A program made the position numbers and the translations under genes. Below are positions 1 to 6,631 of a DNA stretch of 8,555 nt, in pieces. Origin of the DNA: JANWLD01 sp036276695 (lineage in GTDB: Bacteria > Patescibacteriota > Saccharimonadia > Saccharimonadales > 2-12-FULL-41-12); the NCBI GenBank assembly GCA_036276695.1, contig DASUOI010000020.1, positions 1-8,555 on the forward strand. The letters are read 5' to 3'. Under the pieces are notes generated by a model. It was not told where the DNA came from. It made no database searches and worked only from the letters and a program-made list of their open reading frames with translations. Each line of letters opens with the position of its first letter. Positions within the stretch are counted from its first letter, which is position 1.

Positions 1-1026
1 CGCGCCTTGGTCTACCGCGTAATATATTGATTCGCCCACCGTTAAGCTGTCTCCATATTCGTCATCATCCAGAGCTTGGATAGGCAATATCTTGGCATGC
101 CAGTTTACTCCGGCGATACCGACATTATTATCGCCTGTTGCTCCCAATACGCCGGCGGTCATCGTGCCGTGGGTCGTGCCTTCGCCATCCGGGTTGGTTT
201 CCCCGGCTTGGACGTTGTGGTCGTAATTACTGAAGTCCCAACCGCGCCAATCATCAACCAGGCCATTGCCATCGTCGTCAATACGGTTGCAGGATTTATC
301 CAGCGCGACGGATTGATCGCTACAGTTGAGCCACGAAGGATTTTCGACGGTGGTGAAGCCGGACTCATTGTCTATGATTCCGTCAAAGTTATCGTCGATG
401 TTGTTGCAAGAGCGATTCAAAGGCAGGCTTCTGTCGCTACAGTTAAGCTTGCTGGCTGCTTCTGAAACTGCAGCTCCTGACTCGCCGGAATTCGTTGCCC
501 AGCGTCCGGCAAATTCCTGGTGTGCCAAGCCGAAGCCGGTATCGATTATAGCTATGGTCAGATCTTCGGAGCCGGCAGGCGTTTCCCAGGCGGCTTCCAT
601 GCCTGTTGGCTCCACCCACCATTGGTTGGCATACGTATCGTTCGGCAGGTCTAACGGCTTATAAACTCTAAGCGGGTAGGTCTTGCCGTCTTTGGTTATT
701 ATTTTTTCGTCGGATTTTTCAACTTCTGAGCGCAGGCTAGTAGAGACCCGAATGTTGTCTATCTGCTGAATAGCCGGCGTCATGGATTTATCGTCTGGAG
801 CCTTTTTTGAATTGTTGTGAGTAGGGCGGGAATCAGACTGGAGGATAGAGACTTCACCTTGGCTGGCAGTGCCTTTTTCGATAGCGGGAGGGTTTGTCTC
901 TACTACTACATTATTTGTCCGGACAGCCACCAGCGCCCAGCTGGCAAAAATTACCAGCACAAGCCAGAATGCTTCCTGGGTATATACACTAGTTAATATT
1001 GATTTTTTGATTTTTGTTTTTAGCAT
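1..1026 (-). CDS. Membrane-anchored subtilisin-like serine protease (S8 family), 3' end cut by window edge
   Basis: An open frame of 342 codons runs from the ATG at 1026-1024 to the left edge without a stop; the C-terminal part, including the catalytic Ser, lies outside. Residues 1-18 are basic, and residues 19-35 form a hydrophobic span that would be a signal anchor, placing the rest outside the membrane. Residues ~40-130 are a low-complexity, linker or propeptide-like stretch. The catalytic domain begins near 135. LTIAIIDTG holds the catalytic Asp162 and THGTMTAGVLGA holds the catalytic His286, both classic S8 signatures. NRIDDDGNGLVDDWRGWDF just before the His motif is also typical of S8 enzymes. 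Between Asp and His lies an unusual insertion with a duplicated segment (see the repeat entry). The start is supported by a perfect promoter 13 bp upstream; no Shine-Dalgarno is present. The likely role is extracytoplasmic proteolysis. Family is certain, substrate unknown. Confidence 0.93.
   Translation of the reverse strand, partial: MLKTKIKKSILTSVYTQEAFWLVLVIFASWALVAVRTNNVVVETNPPAIEKGTASQGEVSILQSDSRPTHNNSKKAPDDKSMTPAIQQIDNIRVSTSLRSEVEKSDEKIITKDGKTYPLRVYKPLDLPNDTYANQWWVEPTGMEAAWETPAGSEDLTIAIIDTGFGLAHQEFAGRWATNSGESGAAVSEAASKLNCSDRSLPLNRSCNNIDDNFDGIIDNESGFTTVENPSWLNCSDQSVALDKSCNRIDDDGNGLVDDWRGWDFSNYDHNVQAGETNPDGEGTTHGTMTAGVLGATGDNNVGIAGVNWHAKILPIQALDDDEYGDSLTVGESIYYAVDQGA
250..447 (-). repeat. 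Duplicated Cys/Asp-rich segment inside the S8 protease
   Basis: Two in-frame copies lie between catalytic Asp162 and His286. Copy 1 (447-364, residues ~194-221) starts LNCSDRS, continues to SCNNIDDNFDGIIDNE, and has Cys196 and Cys207. Copy 2 (330-250, residues ~233-259) starts LNCSDQS, continues to SCNRIDDDGNGLVDD, and has Cys235 and Cys246. Cys spacing is identical (11 residues) in both. The DDxxDGxxD core resembles calcium-binding loops and the short CNGIDDDCDG-type putative metal-binding motif. Copy 2 is the one usual in S8 enzymes; copy 1 looks like an added unit. Confidence 0.75.
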
Positions 1027-1039
1027 CAGCTATCTGTTT

Positions 1040-1068
1040 ATTATAGCAAAAAAACACCTTAATGTCAA
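1040..1068 (-). promoter_or_regulatory. Consensus sigma-70-type promoter of the S8 protease gene
   Basis: Read on the minus strand, TTGACA (1068-1063) and TATAAT (1045-1040) are both exact consensus and are separated by exactly 17 bp. The box ends 13 nt before the ATG, so transcription should start around 1033 and leave a leader of only about 6-8 nt, too short for a Shine-Dalgarno. Confidence 0.85.
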
Positions 1069-1099
1069 GGCTATAACACCTTGAAACCTGCTGGGTGTT
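1053..1099. promoter_or_regulatory. Candidate operator: three AACACC elements in the divergent spacer
   Basis: AACACCTT occurs at 1053-1060 and again at 1075-1082, a centre spacing of 22 bp or about two helical turns. An inverted copy, GGTGTT, lies at 1094-1099. The first copy sits in the spacer of the protease promoter and the second lies just upstream of its -35 box, so a bound protein would cover that promoter. The sequence repeats are seen; the operator role is inference. Confidence 0.4.
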
Positions 1100-1131
1100 C
1101 TGTTGCCGCAATGTATTTCTTTTCACGGAAA

Positions 1132-1140
1132 TGATATATT
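1132..1140 (+). promoter_or_regulatory. Extended -10 promoter of aspS
   Basis: TG (1132-1133), one base, then TATATT (1135-1140) makes an extended -10 element. No good -35 lies 16-18 bp upstream (TGTATT at 1112-1117 is poor), which is tolerable for extended -10 promoters. The box ends 8 nt before the aspS ATG, so the message would be leaderless or nearly so. The only purine patch before the ATG is a weak AGG at 1144-1146. Confidence 0.5.
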
Positions 1141-1148
1141 AACAGGTA

Positions 1149-2462
1149 ATGAAAAGAGTACTTAGCAGAGATGCTGCTAACCATATTGGCAAAAAAATAA
1201 AAGTCTCCGGCTGGCTACATAAGAAACGCAAGCTAGGAGGACTGAATTTTATTAATCTGCGTGATCGGGGCGGTCTTGTGCAGATTCTGGTTGAAGACCA
1301 AAAAGAAATGGAAAAACTCCGGGGGATGCAGATAGGCACTGTCTTGCACGTAGAAGGTAAAGTTGTAAAAGACGAGCGGGCGCCGAATGGGGCGGAAATC
1401 CATGAGCCGGCATTTACCGTCGAAGTACCTGTCACAGAAGAGCCGCCTATTGAGATAGACAAGCCTATCGACCATAAGCCGGAGAACTTGGACACGCTGT
1501 TTGAATATAGGGGGCTAAGCCTGCGCAATATTCAAGAGCAGAAAGTCTTTAAGATAAGGGCCAGTCTGCTTCGTTATATTCGGGAATATCTTACAGAAAA
1601 TGAGTTTATAGAGATACAAACGCCGAAATTACTGGCTGGCGCTACAGAAGGCGGAGCAGAAGTCTTCAAGCTGGATTATTTCGGTCAAGAAGCGACACTG
1701 GCCCAAAGCCCGCAACTGTACAAACAGATGCTAGTCGGCGTGTTCGAGAGAGTGTTTGAGATAGCCCCGGCATACCGGGCGGAGCTTAGCGCCACAACGC
1801 GGCATATGAGCGAAGTGATGATGCTGGATATAGAAATGGGGTTTGTAGAGTCGCACGATGAAGTCCTGGACTTAGTCGGAGAAGTAACGACCGATGCGCT
1901 GAAGCGCATTTATGCGGACCATGCTGCCGATTTAAAATCAATCAATGCCCCTGCATTAGTCATTGCCGATAAAGTCCCGCGGTTTACGGTAGCTGAAGTT
2001 CACGAACTATATAGCAAGGCGAACAAAGATAATACGACAGATGAAAAAGATTTAACTCCCGACGAAGAGAGATGGATATGCGATTACGCTAAGAAGAAAC
2101 ACGGGACCGAACTGGTCTATGTCATTGATTTTCCTATAGAGGCTATGAAGTTCTACCATAAGATAAATCCGGATAATCCTAAGACGGTGCTTTGGGGAGA
2201 TTTGCTTTTCAGGGGGCTTGAAATAGCAACCGTTCCATTAAGAGAAAACAATTATGAAACCCTGGTTAAGCAGATGAAAAAGGCTGGCATGGACGTGAAG
2301 CATCCGGGCTATAAGTATTTCCTCCAAGCTATGAAATTCGGTCTGCCGACCCACGGCGGTTGCGGTTACGGGATAGACAGGCTAGTAGAGAAAATCTGCG
2401 GGTTGAAGAACGTCAAAGAAGCTACGCTCTTTCCGCGCGACATAAACCGCCTAAGTCCTTAA
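1149..2462 (+). CDS. aspS: Aspartyl-tRNA synthetase, archaeal-type, probably non-discriminating (Asp/Asn)
   Basis: This cytoplasmic class IIb synthetase activates Asp with ATP and loads it onto tRNA. The 437-residue length matches the archaeal-type enzyme and not the ~590-residue bacterial type, which carries a GAD insertion. The N-terminal OB-fold anticodon domain spans ~1-105 (VSGWLHKKRKLGGLNFINLRDR). Motif 1 is at ~151-170 (EFIEIQTPKL), motif 2 at ~203-230 (Arg210, Glu212, Arg218, His219) and motif 3 at ~404-412 (GCGYGIDRLV, Arg411). His24 and Pro79 fall where non-discriminating enzymes carry His and Pro, whereas discriminating archaeal ones have Trp and Lys. It would therefore also make Asp-tRNA(Asn), which GatCAB amidates. 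Oddly, the usual SGGQRIH motif after FRGLEI is replaced by TVPLREN, keeping only the Arg (365). The gene is divergent from the S8 protease and ends 41 bp before the ABC genes. Function is certain; dual specificity is inferred from the two residues. Confidence 0.95.
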   Translation: MKRVLSRDAANHIGKKIKVSGWLHKKRKLGGLNFINLRDRGGLVQILVEDQKEMEKLRGMQIGTVLHVEGKVVKDERAPNGAEIHEPAFTVEVPVTEEPPIEIDKPIDHKPENLDTLFEYRGLSLRNIQEQKVFKIRASLLRYIREYLTENEFIEIQTPKLLAGATEGGAEVFKLDYFGQEATLAQSPQLYKQMLVGVFERVFEIAPAYRAELSATTRHMSEVMMLDIEMGFVESHDEVLDLVGEVTTDALKRIYADHAADLKSINAPALVIADKVPRFTVAEVHELYSKANKDNTTDEKDLTPDEERWICDYAKKKHGTELVYVIDFPIEAMKFYHKINPDNPKTVLWGDLLFRGLEIATVPLRENNYETLVKQMKKAGMDVKHPGYKYFLQAMKFGLPTHGGCGYGIDRLVEKICGLKNVKEATLFPRDINRLSP

Positions 2463-2487
2463 TATTTTGCGGAATCGCCGGTTTGGC

Positions 2488-2496
2488 TGATAAGAT
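2488..2496 (+). promoter_or_regulatory. Possible extended -10 before the ABC ATPase gene
   Basis: TG, one base, then TAAGAT (2491-2496) ends 7 nt before the ATG at 2504, in the same arrangement as upstream of aspS. There is no convincing -35, so it may be chance; the ATPase could equally be read through from aspS. The rest of the 41-bp spacer shows no Shine-Dalgarno or terminator. Confidence 0.25.
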
Positions 2497-2503
2497 AATT
2501 TGA

Positions 2504-3262
2504 ATGAGCAAAAATATCCTGGTTGTTAAAGATTTGGAAAAAATCTATGACAAAAAGAAGGTTGTAAAAGGTATAGACTTTCATGTTGAGAAGGGCGAGA
2601 TTTTCGGGATACTCGGGCCTAACGGTGCCGGCAAGACGACTACGCTGGAAATGATAGAAGCTATGCGCCCAATTGACGGCGGTTCGGCGACGTTAGATGG
2701 CATAGATGTGGCTAACCACCCAAGTAAAATCAAAGGAATCATTGGCATACAGCCCCAAACAGCCGCTTTTGAAGAGAAGACCAAACTGACTGAAATTTTA
2801 AATTTTTTCGCCGCAGCTTACGGCGAGAAAATCGACCCTATGAAGTTGCTTAAAGATGTTCAGCTGGAAGACAAAGCAAGCTCATATGCAGAGAACCTTT
2901 CCGGCGGGCAAAGACAAAGATTCTCAATTGCCGCGGCGCTTGTACACAACCCGAAGATATTTTTCTTAGACGAGCCGACGACAGGGCTTGACCCGCAGGC
3001 AAGAAGAAACTTGTGGGACTTGATAAAAGACATCAGAAAACGGGGCGTGACGGTAATAATGACCACCCACTATATGGAAGAGGCAGAACTGCTTTGCGAC
3101 CGCGTGGCGATTATGGACGAGGGGAAGATTATAGCCATGGACTCGCCAAAAGCCTTAGTAAAAGCTCTGCTTGGAAGAGGCTTTAAAAAGAAGAAGCATG
3201 TGGAACAGGCTGACCTTGAAGACGTATTCATAGACCTGACAGGAAAGGATTTGAGGGAGTAA
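2504..3262 (+). CDS. ABC transporter ATP-binding protein (ABC-2 export type)
   Basis: This is the cytoplasmic nucleotide-binding subunit that powers export through the permease encoded next. All ABC hallmarks are intact: Walker A GPNGAGKTT (38-46), Q-loop Gln83, signature LSGGQRQR (132-139), Walker B IFFLDEP (152-158), D-loop GLDPQ, and switch His189 in TTHYMEEAE. The 252-residue length is that of a single NBD with a short tail. Residues ~226-236 are a Lys-rich patch (KKKKH) before LEDVFIDLTG, the usual end of exporters in the CcmA/drug/antibiotic resistance class. Its TAA overlaps the permease ATG by one base, so the pair is translationally coupled, and one ATPase with one permease suggests a homodimeric exporter. 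No Shine-Dalgarno precedes the ATG. The substrate cannot be told from sequence; drugs, lipids, polysaccharides and peptides are all handled by this class. Confidence 0.93.
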   Translation: MSKNILVVKDLEKIYDKKKVVKGIDFHVEKGEIFGILGPNGAGKTTTLEMIEAMRPIDGGSATLDGIDVANHPSKIKGIIGIQPQTAAFEEKTKLTEILNFFAAAYGEKIDPMKLLKDVQLEDKASSYAENLSGGQRQRFSIAAALVHNPKIFFLDEPTTGLDPQARRNLWDLIKDIRKRGVTVIMTTHYMEEAELLCDRVAIMDEGKIIAMDSPKALVKALLGRGFKKKKHVEQADLEDVFIDLTGKDLRE

Positions 3263-4368
3263 TGAAAAAAGCGTTTCTGCCGATAATTACTTTTATACCG
3301 ATGGATATTAAGAGACTGTTCCGGGATAAGGTGGCTATATTTTTCGTTTTTGTTTTCCCGCTGATATTCTTGCTTATTTTCGGCTCAATTTTCGGAAACG
3401 CCGACGATGTGTCTTTCAGGGTCGGCTTGGTTAATCAATCCAGCAGTGAGTTTGCCGGAGAGTTTGCCGGCCAGATAAACGAAAACGAGGTCTTTAACGT
3501 GGATAAAGAAGCAGCTACTCTTGACGATGCGCGGGAAAAGATGAACCGGGGCCAACTTGATGCAACCATAGTACTGCCCGAAGGCTTCGGAGCAATAAAT
3601 GAGAAGAACTATCCGGCCGGCGAAGTGAAGATCTTATACGATGAAAATAATGCCTCAGCCGGACAGACCCTAGGTTCTATCATGGACGGAATCTTGAAGG
3701 AAATTAACAACGAATTCATTGAGATACAAGAACCGCTTAGTGTTACGGCTGAATCAACCGCAACCAAAGGCCTGACGCAATTCGACTATGTCTTTTCCGG
3801 CTTGCTTGGATTTACACTTCTCTCACTTGGTATATTTGGCCCGACGACCGTCTTCCCGCGGTTGAAGCAACGTGGCGTGTTAAGACGCTACCACACTACG
3901 ACACTGAAGGTTTGGCAGTATTTTACAGCGAACGTAGTGTCGAATGCCGTAGTTGGCTTGATAGCAGTGGCTGTCATGTTTGCCGCGGCGTTTCTGATCT
4001 TTGATCTCAACATGCGTGGCGACTACCTGAATCTGGGTATCGTGGTTATCCTCGGAACCATATTGCTATTTGGAATCGGCCTGGCAATAGGCGGATGGGC
4101 GAAAAACGAGAACCAGGCGGCGCCGATATCGCAATTAGTCGTGCTGCCGATGATGTTTTTGAGCGGAGTTTTCTTCCCGACTTTCCTGATGCCTGAGTTG
4201 CTTCAGAATATTACTAAATTCATCCCTCTTACGCCGATTGTGGATTCCGTTCGGTATGTGGTGACTGAGGGCAAGACGGTTCTTGAGCTGGGGCCAGAGC
4301 TGACGATTATTTTAGGATGGACATTACTTATCTATCTAATAGCTTTCCGCGCGTTCAGGTGGGAGTAA
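3262..4368 (+). CDS. ABC-2 type transporter permease with large external loop
   Basis: This integral membrane partner of the preceding ATPase has 368 residues. A short basic cytoplasmic N-terminus (MDIKRLFRDK) precedes TM1 (~24-44). About 125 residues outside the membrane follow (~45-172), rich in Glu and Asn. Five further spans lie at roughly 174-195, 222-248, 256-279, 286-306 and 345-363. LPMMFLSGVFFP and the following IPLTPIVDSVRYV are the conserved C-terminal signature of ABC-2 permeases. This topology, with the large loop after TM1, fits the ABC2_membrane_3 branch. The ATG at 3262 forms TAATG with the upstream stop, and GAGGGAG at 3253-3259, inside the ATPase gene, is a good Shine-Dalgarno that supports this start. 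Nothing is truncated. Substrate unknown. Confidence 0.92.
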   Translation: MKKAFLPIITFIPMDIKRLFRDKVAIFFVFVFPLIFLLIFGSIFGNADDVSFRVGLVNQSSSEFAGEFAGQINENEVFNVDKEAATLDDAREKMNRGQLDATIVLPEGFGAINEKNYPAGEVKILYDENNASAGQTLGSIMDGILKEINNEFIEIQEPLSVTAESTATKGLTQFDYVFSGLLGFTLLSLGIFGPTTVFPRLKQRGVLRRYHTTTLKVWQYFTANVVSNAVVGLIAVAVMFAAAFLIFDLNMRGDYLNLGIVVILGTILLFGIGLAIGGWAKNENQAAPISQLVVLPMMFLSGVFFPTFLMPELLQNITKFIPLTPIVDSVRYVVTEGKTVLELGPELTIILGWTLLIYLIAFRAFRWE

Positions 4369-4382
4369 CGGCAAGCCTTATA

Positions 4383-4403
4383 AGAGGAGGTGACTCCTCC
4401 TCT
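4383..4403 (+). other. GC-rich hairpin after the ABC permease gene
   Basis: AGAGGAGG (4383-4390), loop TGACT, then CCTCCTCT (4396-4403) form a perfect 8-bp stem beginning 15 nt after the permease stop. No T-run follows (CATCGCG), so it is not a canonical intrinsic terminator. It could protect the 3' end of the message or belong to a larger structured RNA. Confidence 0.6.
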
Positions 4404-4410
4404 CATCGCG

Positions 4411-4435
4411 CAGGGAAAATATAAAATTTTCTCTG
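4411..4435 (+). other. Second hairpin of the spacer
   Basis: CAGGGAAAAT (4411-4420), loop ATAAA, then ATTTTCTCTG (4426-4435) form a 10-bp stem with one G-U pair. It is weak in its upper half (A/T only). It is followed by GCTGC, not a T-run. Confidence 0.55.
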
Positions 4436-4460
4436 GCTGCTCACCTCCCAGAACGGAATC

Positions 4461-4489
4461 GAGAAAAACGAAGTAAATTCGTATTTCTC
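4461..4489 (+). other. Third hairpin of the spacer
   Basis: GAGAAA-A-ACGAA (4461-4472), loop GTAAA, then TTCGT-A-TTTCTC (4478-4489) pair over 11 bp around a single A-A mismatch. No T-run follows. Confidence 0.55.
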
Positions 4490-4574
4490 TCTGAATACTA
4501 AATTTCCAAGCAGCTTATTTGTTTGTTTCTTGTGCTTCATGTGCGGCTTGTGAGTGGGAATAGACTAAATGAGG

Positions 4575-4580
4575 TATAAT
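4575..4580 (+). promoter_or_regulatory. Probable -10 box for the propeller-protein gene
   Basis: An exact TATAAT lies 29 nt before the ATG at 4610. The expected -35 position (4552-4557, GAGTGG) is poor. TTGTGA at 4548-4553 is closer to consensus but sits 21 bp away. Transcription would start near 4587. The leader has no Shine-Dalgarno. Confidence 0.4.
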
Positions 4581-4609
4581 CGATTAAAGTAATAAGCATA
4601 AAAACTATA

Positions 4610-6613
4610 ATGGCAAAAGACAATAAAAAAGATCAGGCTCCCAGCGACTACGACCCTAAAATAGAAGCTCGTGTGGATGCCATGATGTCCGAAGATCCTA
4701 AAAAAGGAAAGCCCGAGCCTAAAAAAGAAGCGAATGAGTCAAAGGAGCCGGAGGCTTCTTCCAGCGCACCGCTCTTGCCCGGAGAGAAATTGCCTCAGTT
4801 TGATGATAAGCCCCCCGCCGGTGAAAAAGGGGAGAAACCTGCGGTCTTAGGCGGGCTGGTCAACAACATCCCTAAGAAACCGGCTGATGAAGAAAATTTG
4901 AAAGGCGATGATTATCTGGAATCAAAAGAAACAGGCAAAGCAGTAGACGAAATAATATCAGACGAGTCAGATAGAATCCTGGCTATAGAAGACGCCAAAG
5001 CCGAGATGCTCGCAGAGGGTAGCGCTGAGATTGATGACGGCGGACTAATGGGCAAGCTGAGAAGATTCTTTGGCTCTAAGGCTTTTAAGATATTCTTCCT
5101 GATTGTTTTGCTGGCGGGGCTTGCGGCTGCTTTTATCTATCCGGACAGCAGGTATTTCATCTTGAACAAGGCAGGCGTAAGGGCCTCGACCTCTTTTAAG
5201 ATAGTGGATGAACAAACCGGACAACCGCTTAAGGATGCAGCCGTGGAAATAGCCGGCAACAGCACGGTATCAGATGCCGACGGCAATGTCAGCATGAACG
5301 AAATACTTCTCGGCGAGCAGACATTAACCGTAACCAAACCGGCCTTTGCCCCGGTCAATAAAGAAGTAACGATAGGATGGGGAAGCAACCCCATGGACGA
5401 CCTGGGGCTTATAGCTACCGGCACTAGATATACATTTGAAGTAACGGATTTCCTCTCCGGCAAACCTATAGGCAATGCCGAAGCGGCTAGCGGAGAAGCC
5501 AGCGCCAAGGCAAACGACAAGGGCGAGATAGTATTGGTCGTATCTGAAGACAAGAAAGAAACTATAAAAGCCGAAATATCGGCCGAAGGCTACAGGGCCG
5601 AAGAAATAAGCCTGAAAATAGGCGATGAATCCGTTAAAAAGATACTCCTCGTCCCTGCTAGGAAGCATGCTTTCGTTTCTAACCGTGACGGGAATTTTGA
5701 CTTGTACAAAATAGACGTCGATGGAAAGAACGAAGAAAAAATTCTAGATGGCACAGGCAATGAGCGCGAAGACGAGATATCAATCCTGGCCCATCCTAAC
5801 AGGGATATAATCGCTTTCGTGTCAATAAGGAGTGATGAAAGGACAAAAGACGGAGCACCGATTTCCAGCCTGAGCATAATTGACTTGAATAACAACGGTA
5901 TTGAAGAAGTAGCGGAGTCAGAAAGAATCCAGCTTGTAGATTTCATCGACAACAAACTTGTGTATATAAAGACCCAGCCAAATGCTGATCCGGAAAGCAA
6001 GAGGCTTCACAGACTTATGTCATATGATTTTGATGCTAAGACTGAACAAGAACTGGCCAGCACAAACTACTTCAACGATGTCTTAGCGGCGAATGGCGCT
6101 GTCTACTACAGCCCGGCGGAATATAAGGTCAACGGCTCGGTGGGCTTTTACCGTATATATCCGAACGGATCAGGCAAGATAACCATATTAGCCGAGGAAG
6201 CGTGGAATTTATTCAGAGTCGGTTACGATAAGATCAACGTGGCGATTTCCGACGAGTGGTATCAGTACGATTTGAATACCGACCAACTGAGTCAATTAAA
6301 CGGGTCGCCCCCGACCTTGAAATCCAGGATTTATACGTCCGGCCCTGACGGCAAGAAAGCCGCATGGACTGATATAAGGGACGGCAAGGGAGTTTTGATC
6401 ATATATGACACGGAGACGGGCAAAGACAAGGTCATACAAAGGCAAAGCGGGCTGGTAAATCCGGTCGTCTGGATAGACGACGACCACATAGTCTACCGCG
6501 TAGCTACTGGTTCTGAAACCGCTGATTACGTAGTGAATGTCAATGGCGGAGACCCGAAAAAAATAATCGACGTTACCAACACCATAGGGCTTGATAGTTT
6601 CTATTTTTATTAA
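4610..6613 (+). CDS. Single-span surface protein: acidic cytoplasmic tail, two Ig-like repeats, probable seven-bladed propeller
   Basis: I do not recognise a named family for the full 667 residues. Residues 1-150 are charged and Pro/Lys/Glu-rich, without a signal peptide, and likely disordered in the cytoplasm. A basic patch (KLRRFFGSK) precedes one membrane span at ~159-177, giving N-in, C-out. Residues ~193-258 and ~272-340 are two repeats of the carboxypeptidase-regulatory/PEGA-like type (TSFKIVDEQTGQPLKDAAVE; YTFEVTDFLSGKPIGNAEAA), a beta-sandwich common in surface proteins. From ~351 on, about seven segments follow the TolB/PD40 propeller pattern, starting with HAFVSNRDGNFDLYKIDVDG; later ones include AAWTDIRDGKGVLIIYDTET (584-603) and WIDDDHIVYRV (621-631). 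No catalytic motif is seen. A binding or sensing role at the cell surface is inference. It may share a transcript with the next two envelope genes. Confidence 0.88.
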   Translation: MAKDNKKDQAPSDYDPKIEARVDAMMSEDPKKGKPEPKKEANESKEPEASSSAPLLPGEKLPQFDDKPPAGEKGEKPAVLGGLVNNIPKKPADEENLKGDDYLESKETGKAVDEIISDESDRILAIEDAKAEMLAEGSAEIDDGGLMGKLRRFFGSKAFKIFFLIVLLAGLAAAFIYPDSRYFILNKAGVRASTSFKIVDEQTGQPLKDAAVEIAGNSTVSDADGNVSMNEILLGEQTLTVTKPAFAPVNKEVTIGWGSNPMDDLGLIATGTRYTFEVTDFLSGKPIGNAEAASGEASAKANDKGEIVLVVSEDKKETIKAEISAEGYRAEEISLKIGDESVKKILLVPARKHAFVSNRDGNFDLYKIDVDGKNEEKILDGTGNEREDEISILAHPNRDIIAFVSIRSDERTKDGAPISSLSIIDLNNNGIEEVAESERIQLVDFIDNKLVYIKTQPNADPESKRLHRLMSYDFDAKTEQELASTNYFNDVLAANGAVYYSPAEYKVNGSVGFYRIYPNGSGKITILAEEAWNLFRVGYDKINVAISDEWYQYDLNTDQLSQLNGSPPTLKSRIYTSGPDGKKAAWTDIRDGKGVLIIYDTETGKDKVIQRQSGLVNPVVWIDDDHIVYRVATGSETADYVVNVNGGDPKKIIDVTNTIGLDSFYFY

Positions 6614-6619
6614 AAATAG
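6601..6619 (+). other. AT-rich hairpin over the stop codon of the propeller gene
   Basis: CTATTTTT (6601-6608), loop ATT, then AAAAATAG (6612-6619) form a perfect 8-bp inverted repeat that contains the TAA stop. It is immediately followed by the 10-bp palindrome AGCTTAAGCT (6618-6627). With only two G-C pairs it is unlikely to terminate transcription strongly. Confidence 0.4.
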
Positions 6620-6631
6620 CTTAAGCTCTTA

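Larger units (their letters stand above)
4369..4609 (+). other. 241-bp gene-free spacer with stacked hairpins and a promoter
   Basis: No plausible reading frame is present in either direction. The first half (4383-4489) is dense in inverted repeats, listed separately. GGAGGTGA (4386-4393), part of the first hairpin, is also exactly complementary to TCACCTCC (4441-4448), so two mutually exclusive folds are possible. The 3' half (4500-4570) is T-rich with no clear signal before the TATAAT box. I do not recognise any known riboswitch or small RNA family. Confidence 0.6.

Noticed and set aside
76..664. Two overlapping plus-strand open frames at the left end
   Set aside because: They are antisense to the S8 protease, whose frame is uninterrupted from 1026 to the edge and carries the Asp and His signature motifs. 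The plus-strand translations show no family features.
869..1084. Plus-strand open frame with a hydrophobic C-terminus
   Set aside because: It lies opposite the protease N-terminus and its promoter. The hydrophobic stretch comes from reading A/T-rich promoter and signal-anchor DNA.
4383..4489. Intrinsic terminator for the ABC operon
   Set aside because: None of the three stems is followed by a T-run, so a Rho-independent terminator call is not supported even though the position is right.
4369..4609. Known RNA families (T-box, SRP RNA, 6S, tmRNA, tRNA)
   Set aside because: I looked for the T-box GGUGG motif, the SRP tetraloop region, tRNA T-loop sequences and tag-like features and found none.
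4606..4611. Second TATAAT overlapping the ATG of the propeller gene
   Set aside because: Transcription from it would begin inside the coding region. It is probably chance in an A/T-rich leader.
5137..6000. Long minus-strand open frames inside the propeller-protein gene
   Set aside because: The plus-strand frame has clear domain structure throughout. The minus frames have Ser-rich, motif-free translations typical of antisense reading.
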